This document shows, piece by piece, positions 47,031 to 60,400 of a stretch of DNA of 64,000 nt. Every line of letters begins with the position of its first letter. The stretch's first letter is position 1. The DNA is taken from NCBI GenBank assembly GCA_003116995.1, contig BDSL01000167.1, forward strand, positions 64,797-128,796, written 5' to 3'. The translations under genes and the position numbers were made by a program. The notes beneath the pieces were generated by a model that saw only the letters and a list, made by a program, of their open reading frames with translations, ran no database searches and was not told where the DNA came from. Source of the stretch: Yamagishiella unicocca (lineage: Eukaryota > Chlorophyta > Chlorophyceae > Chlamydomonadales > Volvocaceae).

Positions 47031-47832
47031 GGGGCTGGGGCTGGGGCTGGGGCTGGGGCTGGGGCTGGGGCTGGGGCTGGGGCTGGGGCTGGGGCTGGGG
47101 GGGCTGGGGCTGGGGCTGGGGCTGGGGCTGGGGCTGGGGCTGGGGCTGGGGCTGGGGCTGGGGCTGGGGCTGGGGCTGGGGGGCTGGGGCTGGGGCTGGG
47201 GCTGGGGCTGGGGCTGGGGCTGGGGGCTGGGGCTGGGGCTGGGGCTGGGGCTGGGGCTGGGGCTGGGGCTGGGGCTGGGGCTGGGGCTGGGGCTGGGGCT
47301 GGGGCTGGGGCTGGGGCTGGGGCTGGGGCTGGGGCTGGGGCTGGGGCTGGGGCTGGGCTGGGGCTGGGGCTGGGGCTGGGGCTGGGGCTGGGGCTGGGGC
47401 TGGGGCTGGGGCTGGGCTGGGGCTGGGGCTGGGGCTGGGGCTGGGGCTGGGCTGGGGCTGGGGCTGGGGCTGGGGCTGGGGCTGGGGCTGGGCTGGGGCT
47501 GGGGCTGGGGCTGGGGCTGGGGCTGGGGCTGGGGCTGGGGCTGGGGCTGGGGCTGGGCTGGGGCTGGGGCTGGGGCTGGGGCTGGGGCTGGGGCTGGGGC
47601 TGGGGCTGGGCTGGGCTGGGGCTGGGGCTGGGGCTGGGCTGGGGCTGGGGCTGGGGCTGGGGCTGGGGCTGGGCTGGGGCTGGGGCTGGGGCTGGGGCTG
47701 GGCTGGGGCTGGGGCTGGGGCTGGGGCTGGGGCTGGGGCTGGGGCTGGGGCTGGGGCTGGGGCTGGGGCTGGGGCTGGGGCTGGGGCTGGGGCTGGGGCT
47801 GGGGCTGGGGCTGGGGCTGGGGCTGGGGCTGG
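47031..47832 (+). repeat. (GGGGCT)n hexanucleotide array, about 800 bp
   Basis: About 130 tandem copies of GGGGCT run on the plus strand. The first third has a few longer units with extra G (near 47097, 47178 and 47222). The middle, about 47350-47700, has many GGGCT five-base units that shift the reading frame. The last 130 bp is pure GGGGCT. Every frame is open: the plus strand would read Gly-Ala, Gly-Leu or Gly-Trp dipeptides and the minus strand Pro-Ser, Pro-Ala or Pro-Gln. Four-G runs every six bases should form G-quadruplexes readily. It is not the telomere repeat of green algae (TTTTAGGG or TTTAGGG). Confidence 0.95.
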
Positions 47833-50800
47833 GTATAATATTGCTATACTTTGTCGTACATTCGGGTACTGTACTGCTAAACCCTAAGACTAAATCCCAA
47901 GATGTACAGCAGTGCCAAATCAGGCCCAAGATTGATCCAAATGGGATCCAATTAATATTATAAATATTATATGTCCTAATTAAGGACCAATGGCCAAGAA
48001 AAAATATTTTTGGTCCTAGGTTACACTTTTGGCCTCCTGATGGTTTATCCATGGTTTCGGGGCCAATCCCACCCCCAAAAAATATTTTGATGACACCAAC
48101 GGCCTTGATTTCTTCTCCTGAACAAAATGAGTATAATATTGCTATACTTTGTCGTACATTCGGGTACTGTACTGCTAAACCCTAAGACTAAATCCCAAGA
48201 TGTACAGCAGTGCCAAATCAGGCCCAAGATTGATCCAAATGGGATCCAATTAATATTATAAATATTATATGTCCTAATTAAGGACCAATGGCCAAGAAAA
48301 AATATTTTTGGTCCTAGGTTACACTTTTGGCCTCCTGATGGTTTATCCATGGTTTCGGGGCCAATCCCACCCCCAAAAAATATTTTGATGACACCAACGG
48401 CCTTGATTTCTTCTCCTGAACAAAATGAGTATAATATTGCTATACTTTGTCGTACATTCGGGTACTGTACTGCTAAACCCTAAGACTAAATCCCAAGATG
48501 TACAGCAGTGCCAAATCAGGCCCAAGATTGATCCAAATGGGATCCAATTAATATTATAAATATTATATGTCCTAATTAAGGACCAATGGCCAAGAAAAAA
48601 TATTTTTGGTCCTAGGTTACACTTTTGGCCTCCTGATGGTTTATCCATGGTTTCGGGGCCAATCCCACCCCCAAAAAATATTTTGATGACACCAACGGCC
48701 TTGATTTCTTCTCCTGAACAAAATGAGTATAATATTGCTATACTTTGTCGTACATTCGGGTACTGTACTGCTAAACCCTAAGACTAAATCCCAAGATGTA
48801 CAGCAGTGCCAAATCAGGCCCAAGATTGATCCAAATGGGATCCAATTAATATTATAAATATTATATGTCCTAATTAAGGACCAATGGCCAAGAAAAAATA
48901 TTTTTGGTCCTAGGTTACACTTTTGGCCTCCTGATGGTTTATCCATGGTTTCGGGGCCAATCCCACCCCCAAAAAATATTTTGATGACACCAACGGCCTT
49001 GATTTCTTCTCCTGAACAAAATGAGTATAATATTGCTATACTTTGTCGTACATTCGGGTACTGTACTGCTAAACCCTAAGACTAAATCCCAAGATGTACA
49101 GCAGTGCCAAATCAGGCCCAAGATTGATCCAAATGGGATCCAATTAATATTATAAATATTATATGTCCTAATTAAGGACCAATGGCCAAGAAAAAATATT
49201 TTTGGTCCTAGGTTACACTTTTGGCCTCCTGATGGTTTATCCATGGTTTCGGGGCCAATCCCACCCCCAAAAAATATTTTGATGACACCAACGGCCTTGA
49301 TTTCTTCTCCTGAACAAAATGAGTATAATATTGCTATACTTTGTCGTACATTCGGGTACTGTACTGCTAAACCCTAAGACTAAATCCCAAGATGTACAGC
49401 AGTGCCAAATCAGGCCCAAGATTGATCCAAATGGGATCCAATTAATATTATAAATATTATATGTCCTAATTAAGGACCAATGGCCAAGAAAAAATATTTT
49501 TGGTCCTAGGTTACACTTTTGGCCTCCTGATGGTTTATCCATGGTTTCGGGGCCAATCCCACCCCCAAAAAATATTTTGATGACACCAACGGCCTTGATT
49601 TCTTCTCCTGAACAAAATGAGTATAATATTGCTATACTTTGTCGTACATTCGGGTACTGTACTGCTAAACCCTAAGACTAAATCCCAAGATGTACAGCAG
49701 TGCCAAATCAGGCCCAAGATTGATCCAAATGGGATCCAATTAATATTATAAATATTATATGTCCTAATTAAGGACCAATGGCCAAGAAAAAATATTTTTG
49801 GTCCTAGGTTACACTTTTGGCCTCCTGATGGTTTATCCATGGTTTCGGGGCCAATCCCACCCCCAAAAAATATTTTGATGACACCAACGGCCTTGATTTC
49901 TTCTCCTGAACAAAATGAGTATAATATTGCTATACTTTGTCGTACATTCGGGTACTGTACTGCTAAACCCTAAGACTAAATCCCAAGATGTACAGCAGTG
50001 CCAAATCAGGCCCAAGATTGATCCAAATGGGATCCAATTAATATTATAAATATTATATGTCCTAATTAAGGACCAATGGCCAAGAAAAAATATTTTTGGT
50101 CCTAGGTTACACTTTTGGCCTCCTGATGGTTTATCCATGGTTTCGGGGCCAATCCCACCCCCAAAAAATATTTTGATGACACCAACGGCCTTGATTTCTT
50201 CTCCTGAACAAAATGAGTATAATATTGCTATACTTTGTCGTACATTCGGGTACTGTACTGCTAAACCCTAAGACTAAATCCCAAGATGTACAGCAGTGCC
50301 AAATCAGGCCCAAGATTGATCCAAATGGGATCCAATTAATATTATAAATATTATATGTCCTAATTAAGGACCAATGGCCAAGAAAAAATATTTTTGGTCC
50401 TAGGTTACACTTTTGGCCTCCTGATGGTTTATCCATGGTTTCGGGGCCAATCCCACCCCCAAAAAATATTTTGATGACACCAACGGCCTTGATTTCTTCT
50501 CCTGAACAAAATGAGTATAATATTGCTATACTTTGTCGTACATTCGGGTACTGTACTGCTAAACCCTAAGACTAAATCCCAAGATGTACAGCAGTGCCAA
50601 ATCAGGCCCAAGATTGATCCAAATGGGATCCAATTAATATTATAAATATTATATGTCCTAATTAAGGACCAATGGCCAAGAAAAAATATTTTTGGTCCTA
50701 GGTTACACTTTTGGCCTCCTGATGGTTTATCCATGGTTTCGGGGCCAATCCCACCCCCAAAAAATATTTTGATGACACCAACGGCCTTGATTTCTTCTCC

Positions 50801-53800
50801 TGAACAAAATGAGTATAATATTGCTATACTTTGTCGTACATTCGGGTACTGTACTGCTAAACCCTAAGACTAAATCCCAAGATGTACAGCAGTGCCAAAT
50901 CAGGCCCAAGATTGATCCAAATGGGATCCAATTAATATTATAAATATTATATGTCCTAATTAAGGACCAATGGCCAAGAAAAAATATTTTTGGTCCTAGG
51001 TTACACTTTTGGCCTCCTGATGGTTTATCCATGGTTTCGGGGCCAATCCCACCCCCAAAAAATATTTTGATGACACCAACGGCCTTGATTTCTTCTCCTG
51101 AACAAAATGAGTATAATATTGCTATACTTTGTCGTACATTCGGGTACTGTACTGCTAAACCCTAAGACTAAATCCCAAGATGTACAGCAGTGCCAAATCA
51201 GGCCCAAGATTGATCCAAATGGGATCCAATTAATATTATAAATATTATATGTCCTAATTAAGGACCAATGGCCAAGAAAAAATATTTTTGGTCCTAGGTT
51301 ACACTTTTGGCCTCCTGATGGTTTATCCATGGTTTCGGGGCCAATCCCACCCCCAAAAAATATTTTGATGACACCAACGGCCTTGATTTCTTCTCCTGAA
51401 CAAAATGAGTATAATATTGCTATACTTTGTCGTACATTCGGGTACTGTACTGCTAAACCCTAAGACTAAATCCCAAGATGTACAGCAGTGCCAAATCAGG
51501 CCCAAGATTGATCCAAATGGGATCCAATTAATATTATAAATATTATATGTCCTAATTAAGGACCAATGGCCAAGAAAAAATATTTTTGGTCCTAGGTTAC
51601 ACTTTTGGCCTCCTGATGGTTTATCCATGGTTTCGGGGCCAATCCCACCCCCAAAAAATATTTTGATGACACCAACGGCCTTGATTTCTTCTCCTGAACA
51701 AAATGAGTATAATATTGCTATACTTTGTCGTACATTCGGGTACTGTACTGCTAAACCCTAAGACTAAATCCCAAGATGTACAGCAGTGCCAAATCAGGCC
51801 CAAGATTGATCCAAATGGGATCCAATTAATATTATAAATATTATATGTCCTAATTAAGGACCAATGGCCAAGAAAAAATATTTTTGGTCCTAGGTTACAC
51901 TTTTGGCCTCCTGATGGTTTATCCATGGTTTCGGGGCCAATCCCACCCCCAAAAAATATTTTGATGACACCAACGGCCTTGATTTCTTCTCCTGAACAAA
52001 ATGAGTATAATATTGCTATACTTTGTCGTACATTCGGGTACTGTACTGCTAAACCCTAAGACTAAATCCCAAGATGTACAGCAGTGCCAAATCAGGCCCA
52101 AGATTGATCCAAATGGGATCCAATTAATATTATAAATATTATATGTCCTAATTAAGGACCAATGGCCAAGAAAAAATATTTTTGGTCCTAGGTTACACTT
52201 TTGGCCTCCTGATGGTTTATCCATGGTTTCGGGGCCAATCCCACCCCCAAAAAATATTTTGATGACACCAACGGCCTTGATTTCTTCTCCTGAACAAAAT
52301 GAGTATAATATTGCTATACTTTGTCGTACATTCGGGTACTGTACTGCTAAACCCTAAGACTAAATCCCAAGATGTACAGCAGTGCCAAATCAGGCCCAAG
52401 ATTGATCCAAATGGGATCCAATTAATATTATAAATATTATATGTCCTAATTAAGGACCAATGGCCAAGAAAAAATATTTTTGGTCCTAGGTTACACTTTT
52501 GGCCTCCTGATGGTTTATCCATGGTTTCGGGGCCAATCCCACCCCCAAAAAATATTTTGATGACACCAACGGCCTTGATTTCTTCTCCTGAACAAAATGA
52601 GTATAATATTGCTATACTTTGTCGTACATTCGGGTACTGTACTGCTAAACCCTAAGACTAAATCCCAAGATGTACAGCAGTGCCAAATCAGGCCCAAGAT
52701 TGATCCAAATGGGATCCAATTAATATTATAAATATTATATGTCCTAATTAAGGACCAATGGCCAAGAAAAAATATTTTTGGTCCTAGGTTACACTTTTGG
52801 CCTCCTGATGGTTTATCCATGGTTTCGGGGCCAATCCCACCCCCAAAAAATATTTTGATGACACCAACGGCCTTGATTTCTTCTCCTGAACAAAATGAGT
52901 ATAATATTGCTATACTTTGTCGTACATTCGGGTACTGTACTGCTAAACCCTAAGACTAAATCCCAAGATGTACAGCAGTGCCAAATCAGGCCCAAGATTG
53001 ATCCAAATGGGATCCAATTAATATTATAAATATTATATGTCCTAATTAAGGACCAATGGCCAAGAAAAAATATTTTTGGTCCTAGGTTACACTTTTGGCC
53101 TCCTGATGGTTTATCCATGGTTTCGGGGCCAATCCCACCCCCAAAAAATATTTTGATGACACCAACGGCCTTGATTTCTTCTCCTGAACAAAATGAGTAT
53201 AATATTGCTATACTTTGTCGTACATTCGGGTACTGTACTGCTAAACCCTAAGACTAAATCCCAAGATGTACAGCAGTGCCAAATCAGGCCCAAGATTGAT
53301 CCAAATGGGATCCAATTAATATTATAAATATTATATGTCCTAATTAAGGACCAATGGCCAAGAAAAAATATTTTTGGTCCTAGGTTACACTTTTGGCCTC
53401 CTGATGGTTTATCCATGGTTTCGGGGCCAATCCCACCCCCAAAAAATATTTTGATGACACCAACGGCCTTGATTTCTTCTCCTGAACAAAATGAGTATAA
53501 TATTGCTATACTTTGTCGTACATTCGGGTACTGTACTGCTAAACCCTAAGACTAAATCCCAAGATGTACAGCAGTGCCAAATCAGGCCCAAGATTGATCC
53601 AAATGGGATCCAATTAATATTATAAATATTATATGTCCTAATTAAGGACCAATGGCCAAGAAAAAATATTTTTGGTCCTAGGTTACACTTTTGGCCTCCT
53701 GATGGTTTATCCATGGTTTCGGGGCCAATCCCACCCCCAAAAAATATTTTGATGACACCAACGGCCTTGATTTCTTCTCCTGAACAAAATGAGTATAATA

Positions 53801-56800
53801 TTGCTATACTTTGTCGTACATTCGGGTACTGTACTGCTAAACCCTAAGACTAAATCCCAAGATGTACAGCAGTGCCAAATCAGGCCCAAGATTGATCCAA
53901 ATGGGATCCAATTAATATTATAAATATTATATGTCCTAATTAAGGACCAATGGCCAAGAAAAAATATTTTTGGTCCTAGGTTACACTTTTGGCCTCCTGA
54001 TGGTTTATCCATGGTTTCGGGGCCAATCCCACCCCCAAAAAATATTTTGATGACACCAACGGCCTTGATTTCTTCTCCTGAACAAAATGAGTATAATATT
54101 GCTATACTTTGTCGTACATTCGGGTACTGTACTGCTAAACCCTAAGACTAAATCCCAAGATGTACAGCAGTGCCAAATCAGGCCCAAGATTGATCCAAAT
54201 GGGATCCAATTAATATTATAAATATTATATGTCCTAATTAAGGACCAATGGCCAAGAAAAAATATTTTTGGTCCTAGGTTACACTTTTGGCCTCCTGATG
54301 GTTTATCCATGGTTTCGGGGCCAATCCCACCCCCAAAAAATATTTTGATGACACCAACGGCCTTGATTTCTTCTCCTGAACAAAATGAGTATAATATTGC
54401 TATACTTTGTCGTACATTCGGGTACTGTACTGCTAAACCCTAAGACTAAATCCCAAGATGTACAGCAGTGCCAAATCAGGCCCAAGATTGATCCAAATGG
54501 GATCCAATTAATATTATAAATATTATATGTCCTAATTAAGGACCAATGGCCAAGAAAAAATATTTTTGGTCCTAGGTTACACTTTTGGCCTCCTGATGGT
54601 TTATCCATGGTTTCGGGGCCAATCCCACCCCCAAAAAATATTTTGATGACACCAACGGCCTTGATTTCTTCTCCTGAACAAAATGAGTATAATATTGCTA
54701 TACTTTGTCGTACATTCGGGTACTGTACTGCTAAACCCTAAGACTAAATCCCAAGATGTACAGCAGTGCCAAATCAGGCCCAAGATTGATCCAAATGGGA
54801 TCCAATTAATATTATAAATATTATATGTCCTAATTAAGGACCAATGGCCAAGAAAAAATATTTTTGGTCCTAGGTTACACTTTTGGCCTCCTGATGGTTT
54901 ATCCATGGTTTCGGGGCCAATCCCACCCCCAAAAAATATTTTGATGACACCAACGGCCTTGATTTCTTCTCCTGAACAAAATGAGTATAATATTGCTATA
55001 CTTTGTCGTACATTCGGGTACTGTACTGCTAAACCCTAAGACTAAATCCCAAGATGTACAGCAGTGCCAAATCAGGCCCAAGATTGATCCAAATGGGATC
55101 CAATTAATATTATAAATATTATATGTCCTAATTAAGGACCAATGGCCAAGAAAAAATATTTTTGGTCCTAGGTTACACTTTTGGCCTCCTGATGGTTTAT
55201 CCATGGTTTCGGGGCCAATCCCACCCCCAAAAAATATTTTGATGACACCAACGGCCTTGATTTCTTCTCCTGAACAAAATGAGTATAATATTGCTATACT
55301 TTGTCGTACATTCGGGTACTGTACTGCTAAACCCTAAGACTAAATCCCAAGATGTACAGCAGTGCCAAATCAGGCCCAAGATTGATCCAAATGGGATCCA
55401 ATTAATATTATAAATATTATATGTCCTAATTAAGGACCAATGGCCAAGAAAAAATATTTTTGGTCCTAGGTTACACTTTTGGCCTCCTGATGGTTTATCC
55501 ATGGTTTCGGGGCCAATCCCACCCCCAAAAAATATTTTGATGACACCAACGGCCTTGATTTCTTCTCCTGAACAAAATGAGTATAATATTGCTATACTTT
55601 GTCGTACATTCGGGTACTGTACTGCTAAACCCTAAGACTAAATCCCAAGATGTACAGCAGTGCCAAATCAGGCCCAAGATTGATCCAAATGGGATCCAAT
55701 TAATATTATAAATATTATATGTCCTAATTAAGGACCAATGGCCAAGAAAAAATATTTTGGTCCTAGGTTACACTTTTGGCCTCCTGATGGTTTATCCATG
55801 GTTTCGGGGCCAATCCCACCCCCAAAAAATATTTTGATGACACCAACGGCCTTGATTTCTTCTCCTGAACAAAATGAGTATAATATTGCTATACTTTGTC
55901 GTACATTCGGGTACTGTACTGCTAAACCCTAAGACTAAATCCCAAGATGTACAGCAGTGCCAAATCAGGCCCAAGATTGATCCAAATGGGATCCAATTAA
56001 TATTATAAATATTATATGTCCTAATTAAGGACCAATGGCCAAGAAAAAATATTTTTGGTCCTAGGTTACACTTTTGGCCTCCTGATGGTTTATCCATGGT
56101 TTCGGGGCCAATCCCACCCCCAAAAAATATTTTGATGACACCAACGGCCTTGATTTCTTCTCCTGAACAAAATGAGTATAATATTGCTATACTTTGTCGT
56201 ACATTCGGGTACTGTACTGCTAAACCCTAAGACTAAATCCCAAGATGTACAGCAGTGCCAAATCAGGCCCAAGATTGATCCAAATGGGATCCAATTAATA
56301 TTATAAATATTATATGTCCTAATTAAGGACCAATGGCCAAGAAAAAATATTTTTGGTCCTAGGTTACACTTTTGGCCTCCTGATGGTTTATCCATGGTTT
56401 CGGGGCCAATCCCACCCCCAAAAAATATTTTGATGACACCAACGGCCTTGATTTCTTCTCCTGAACAAAATGAGTATAATATTGCTATACTTTGTCGTAC
56501 ATTCGGGTACTGTACTGCTAAACCCTAAGACTAAATCCCAAGATGTACAGCAGTGCCAAATCAGGCCCAAGATTGATCCAAATGGGATCCAATTAATATT
56601 ATAAATATTATATGTCCTAATTAAGGACCAATGGCCAAGAAAAAATATTTTTGGTCCTAGGTTACACTTTTGGCCTCCTGATGGTTTATCCATGGTTTCG
56701 GGGCCAATCCCACCCCCAAAAAATATTTTGATGACACCAACTGCCTTGATTTCTTCTCCTGAACAAAATGAGTATAATATTGCTATACTTTGTCGTACAT

Positions 56801-57450
56801 TCGGGTACTGTACTGCTAAACCCTAAGACTAAATCCCAAGATGTACAGCAGTGCCAAATCAGGCCCAAGATTGATCCAAATGGGATCCAATTAATATTAT
56901 AAATATTATATGTCCTAATTAAGGACCAATGGCCAAGAAAAAATATTTTTGGTCCTAGGTTACACTTTTGGCCTCCTGATGGTTTATCCATGGTTTCGGG
57001 GCCAATCCCACCCCCAAAAAATATTTTGATGACACCAACTGCCTTGATTTCTTCTCCTGAACAAAATGAGTATAATATTGCTATACTTTGTCGTACATTC
57101 GGGTACTGTACTGCTAAACCCTAAGACTAAATCCCAAGATGTACAGCAGTGCCAAATCAGGCCCAAGATTGATCCAAATGGGATCCAATTAATATTATAA
57201 ATATTATATGTCCTAATTAAGGACCAATGGCCAAGAAAAAATATTTTTGGTCCTAGGTTACACTTTTGGCCTCCTGATGGTTTATCCATGGTTTCGGGGC
57301 CAATCCCACCCCCAAAAAATATTTTGATGACACCAACTGCCTTGATTTCTTCTCCTGAACAAAATGAGTATAATATTGCTATACTTTGTCGTACATTCGG
57401 GTACTGTACTGCTAAACCCTAAGACTAAATCCCAAGATGTACAGCAGTGC
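47833..57450. repeat. 298-bp satellite, type A block
   Basis: AT-rich tandem repeat beginning with GTATAATATTGCTATAC immediately after the GGGGCT array. The first 26 units (47833 to 55580) are each exactly 298 bp and virtually identical; the next is 297 bp through loss of one T near 55751. Type A is marked by CACCAACGGCC and AAATCAGGCCC. From about 56740 the first marker changes to CACCAACTGCC. Each unit has a telomere-like CTAAACCCTAA and a hairpin AGGACCAA/TTGGTCCT around an A/T tract. A minus-strand frame of 101 codons recurs in each unit but shifts frame because 298 is not a multiple of three; I regard it as non-coding. Confidence 0.95.
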
Positions 57451-60400
57451 CAAATCAGGGCCCAAGATTGATCCAAATGGGATCCAATTAATATTATAAA
57501 TATTATATGTCCTAATTAAGGACCAATGGCCAAGAAAAAATATTTTGGTCCTAGGTTACACTTTTGGCCTCCTGATGGTTTATCCATGGTTTCGGGGCCA
57601 ATCCCACCCCCAAAAAATATTTTGATGACACCAACTGCCTTGATTTCTTCTCCTGAACAAAATGAGTATAATATTGCTATACTTTGTCGTACATTCGGGT
57701 ACTGTACTGCTAAACCCTAAGACTAAATCCCAAGATGTACAGCAGTGCCAAATCGGCCCAAGATTGATCCAAATGGGATCCAATTAATATTATAAATATT
57801 ATATGTCCTAATTAAGGACCAATGGCCAAGAAAAAATATTTTTGGTCCTAGGTTACACTTTTGGCCTCCTGATGGTTTATCCATGGTTTCGGGGCCAATC
57901 CCACCCCCAAAAAATATTTTGATGACACCAACTGCCTTGATTTCTTCTCCTGAACAAAATGAGTATAATATTGCTATACTTGTCGTACATTCGGGTACTG
58001 TACTGCTAAACCCTAAGACTAAATCCCAAGATGTACAGCAGTGCCAAATCGGCCCAAGATTGATCCAAATGGGATCCAATTAATATTATAAATATTATAT
58101 GTCCTAATTAAGGACCAATGGCCAAGAAAAAATATTTTTGGTCCTAGGTTACACTTTTGGCCTCCTGATGGTTTATCCATGGTTTCGGGGCCAATCCCAC
58201 CCCCAAAAAATATTTTGATGACACCAACTGCCTTGATTTCTTCTCCTGAACAAAATGAGTATAATATTGCTATACTTTGTCGTACATTCGGGTACTGTAC
58301 TGCTAAACCCTAAGACTAAATCCCAAGATGTACAGCAGTGCCAAATCGGGCCCAAGATTGATCCAAATGGGATCCAATTAATATTATAAATATTATATGT
58401 CCTAATTAAGGACCAATGGCCAAGAAAAAATATTTTTGGTCCTAGGTTACACTTTTGGCCTCCTGATGGTTTATCCATGGTTTCGGGGCCAATCCCACCC
58501 CCAAAAAATATTTTGATGACACCAACTGCCTTGATTTCTTCTCCTGAACAAAATGAGTATAATATTGCTATACTTTGTCGTACATTCGGGTACTGTACTG
58601 CTAAACCCTAAGACTAAATCCCAAGATGTACAGCAGTGCCAAATCGGGCCCAAGATTGATCCAAATGGGATCCAATTAATATTATAAATATTATATGTCC
58701 AATTAAGGACCAATGGCCAAGAAAAAATATTTTTGGTCCTAGGTTACACTTTTGGCCTCCTGATGGTTTATCCATGGTTTCGGGGCCAATCCCACCCCCA
58801 AAAAATATTTTGATGACACCAACTGCCTTGATTTCTTCTCCTGAACAAAATGAGTATAATATTGCTATACTTTGTCGTACATTCGGGTACTGTACTGCTA
58901 AACCCTAAGACTAAATCCCAAGATGTACAGCAGTGCCAAATCGGGCCCAAGATTGATCCAAATGGGATCCAATTAATATTATAAATATTATATGTCCTAA
59001 TTAAGGACCAATGGCCAAGAAAAAATATTTTTGGTCCTAGGTTACACTTTTGGCCTCCTGATGGTTTATCCATGGTTTCGGGGCCAATCCCACCCCCAAA
59101 AAATATTTTGATGACACCAACTGCCTTGATTTCTTCTCCTGAACAAAATGAGTATAATATTGCTATACTTTGTCGTACATTCGGGTACTGTACTGCTAAA
59201 CCCTAAGACTAAATCCCAAGATGTACAGCAGTGCCAAATCGGGCCCAAGATTGATCCAAATGGGATCCAATTAATATTATAAATATTATATGTCCTAATT
59301 AAGGACCAATGGCCAAGAAAAAATATTTTTGGTCCTAGGTTACACTTTTGGCCTCCTGATGGTTTATCCATGGTTTCGGGGCCAATCCCACCCCCAAAAA
59401 ATATTTTGATGACACCAACTGCCTTGATTTCTTCTCCTGAACAAAATGAGTATAATATTGCTATACTTTGTCGTACATTCGGGTACTGTACTGCTAAACC
59501 CTAAGACTAAATCCCAAGATGTACAGCAGTGCCAAATCGGGCCCAAGATTGATCCAAATGGGATCCAATTAATATTATAAATATTATATGTCCTAATTAA
59601 GGACCAATGGCCAAGAAAAAATATTTTTGGTCCTAGGTTACACTTTTGGCCTCCTGATGGTTTATCCATGGTTTCGGGGCCAATCCCACCCCCAAAAAAT
59701 ATTTTGATGACACCAACTGCCTTGATTTCTTCTCCTGAACAAAATGAGTATAATATTGCTATACTTTGTCGTACATTCGGGTACTGTACTGCTAAACCCT
59801 AAGACTAAATCCCAAGATGTACAGCAGTGCCAAATCGGGCCCAAGATTGATCCAAATGGGATCAATTAATATTATAAATATTATATGTCCAATTAAGGAC
59901 CAATGGCCAAGAAAAAATATTTTTGGTCCTAGGTTACACTTTTGGCCTCCTGATGGTTTATCCATGGTTTCGGGGCCAATCCCACCCCCAAAAAAATATT
60001 TTGATGACACCAACTGCCTTGATTTCTTCTCCTGAACAAAATGAGTATAATATTGCTATACTTTGTCGTACATTCGGGTACTGTACTGCTAAACCCTAAG
60101 ACTAAATCCCAAGATGTACAGCAGTGCCAAATCGGGCCCAAGATTGATCCAAATGGGATCCAATTAATATTATAAATATTATATGTCCAATTAAGGACCA
60201 ATGGCCAAGAAAAAATATTTTTGGTCCTAGGTTACACTTTTGGCCTCCTGATGGTTTATCCATGGTTTCGGGGCCAATCCCACCCCCAAAAAATATTTTG
60301 ATGACACCAACTGCCTTGATTTCTTCTCCTGAACAAAATGAGTATAATATTGCTATACTTTGTCGTACATTCGGGTACTGTACTGCTAAACCCTAAGACT

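Noticed and set aside
47031..47832. Telomere repeat
   Set aside because: GGGGCT differs from the algal TTTTAGGG/TTTAGGG types and the array is internal, followed by 16 kb of satellite.
46937..48052. Long Gly-Ala/Gly-Trp/Gly-Leu and Pro-Ser/Pro-Ala frames across the hexamer array
   Set aside because: Any GGGGCT repeat is open in all frames. There is no start context, intron or flanking exon to support a gene.
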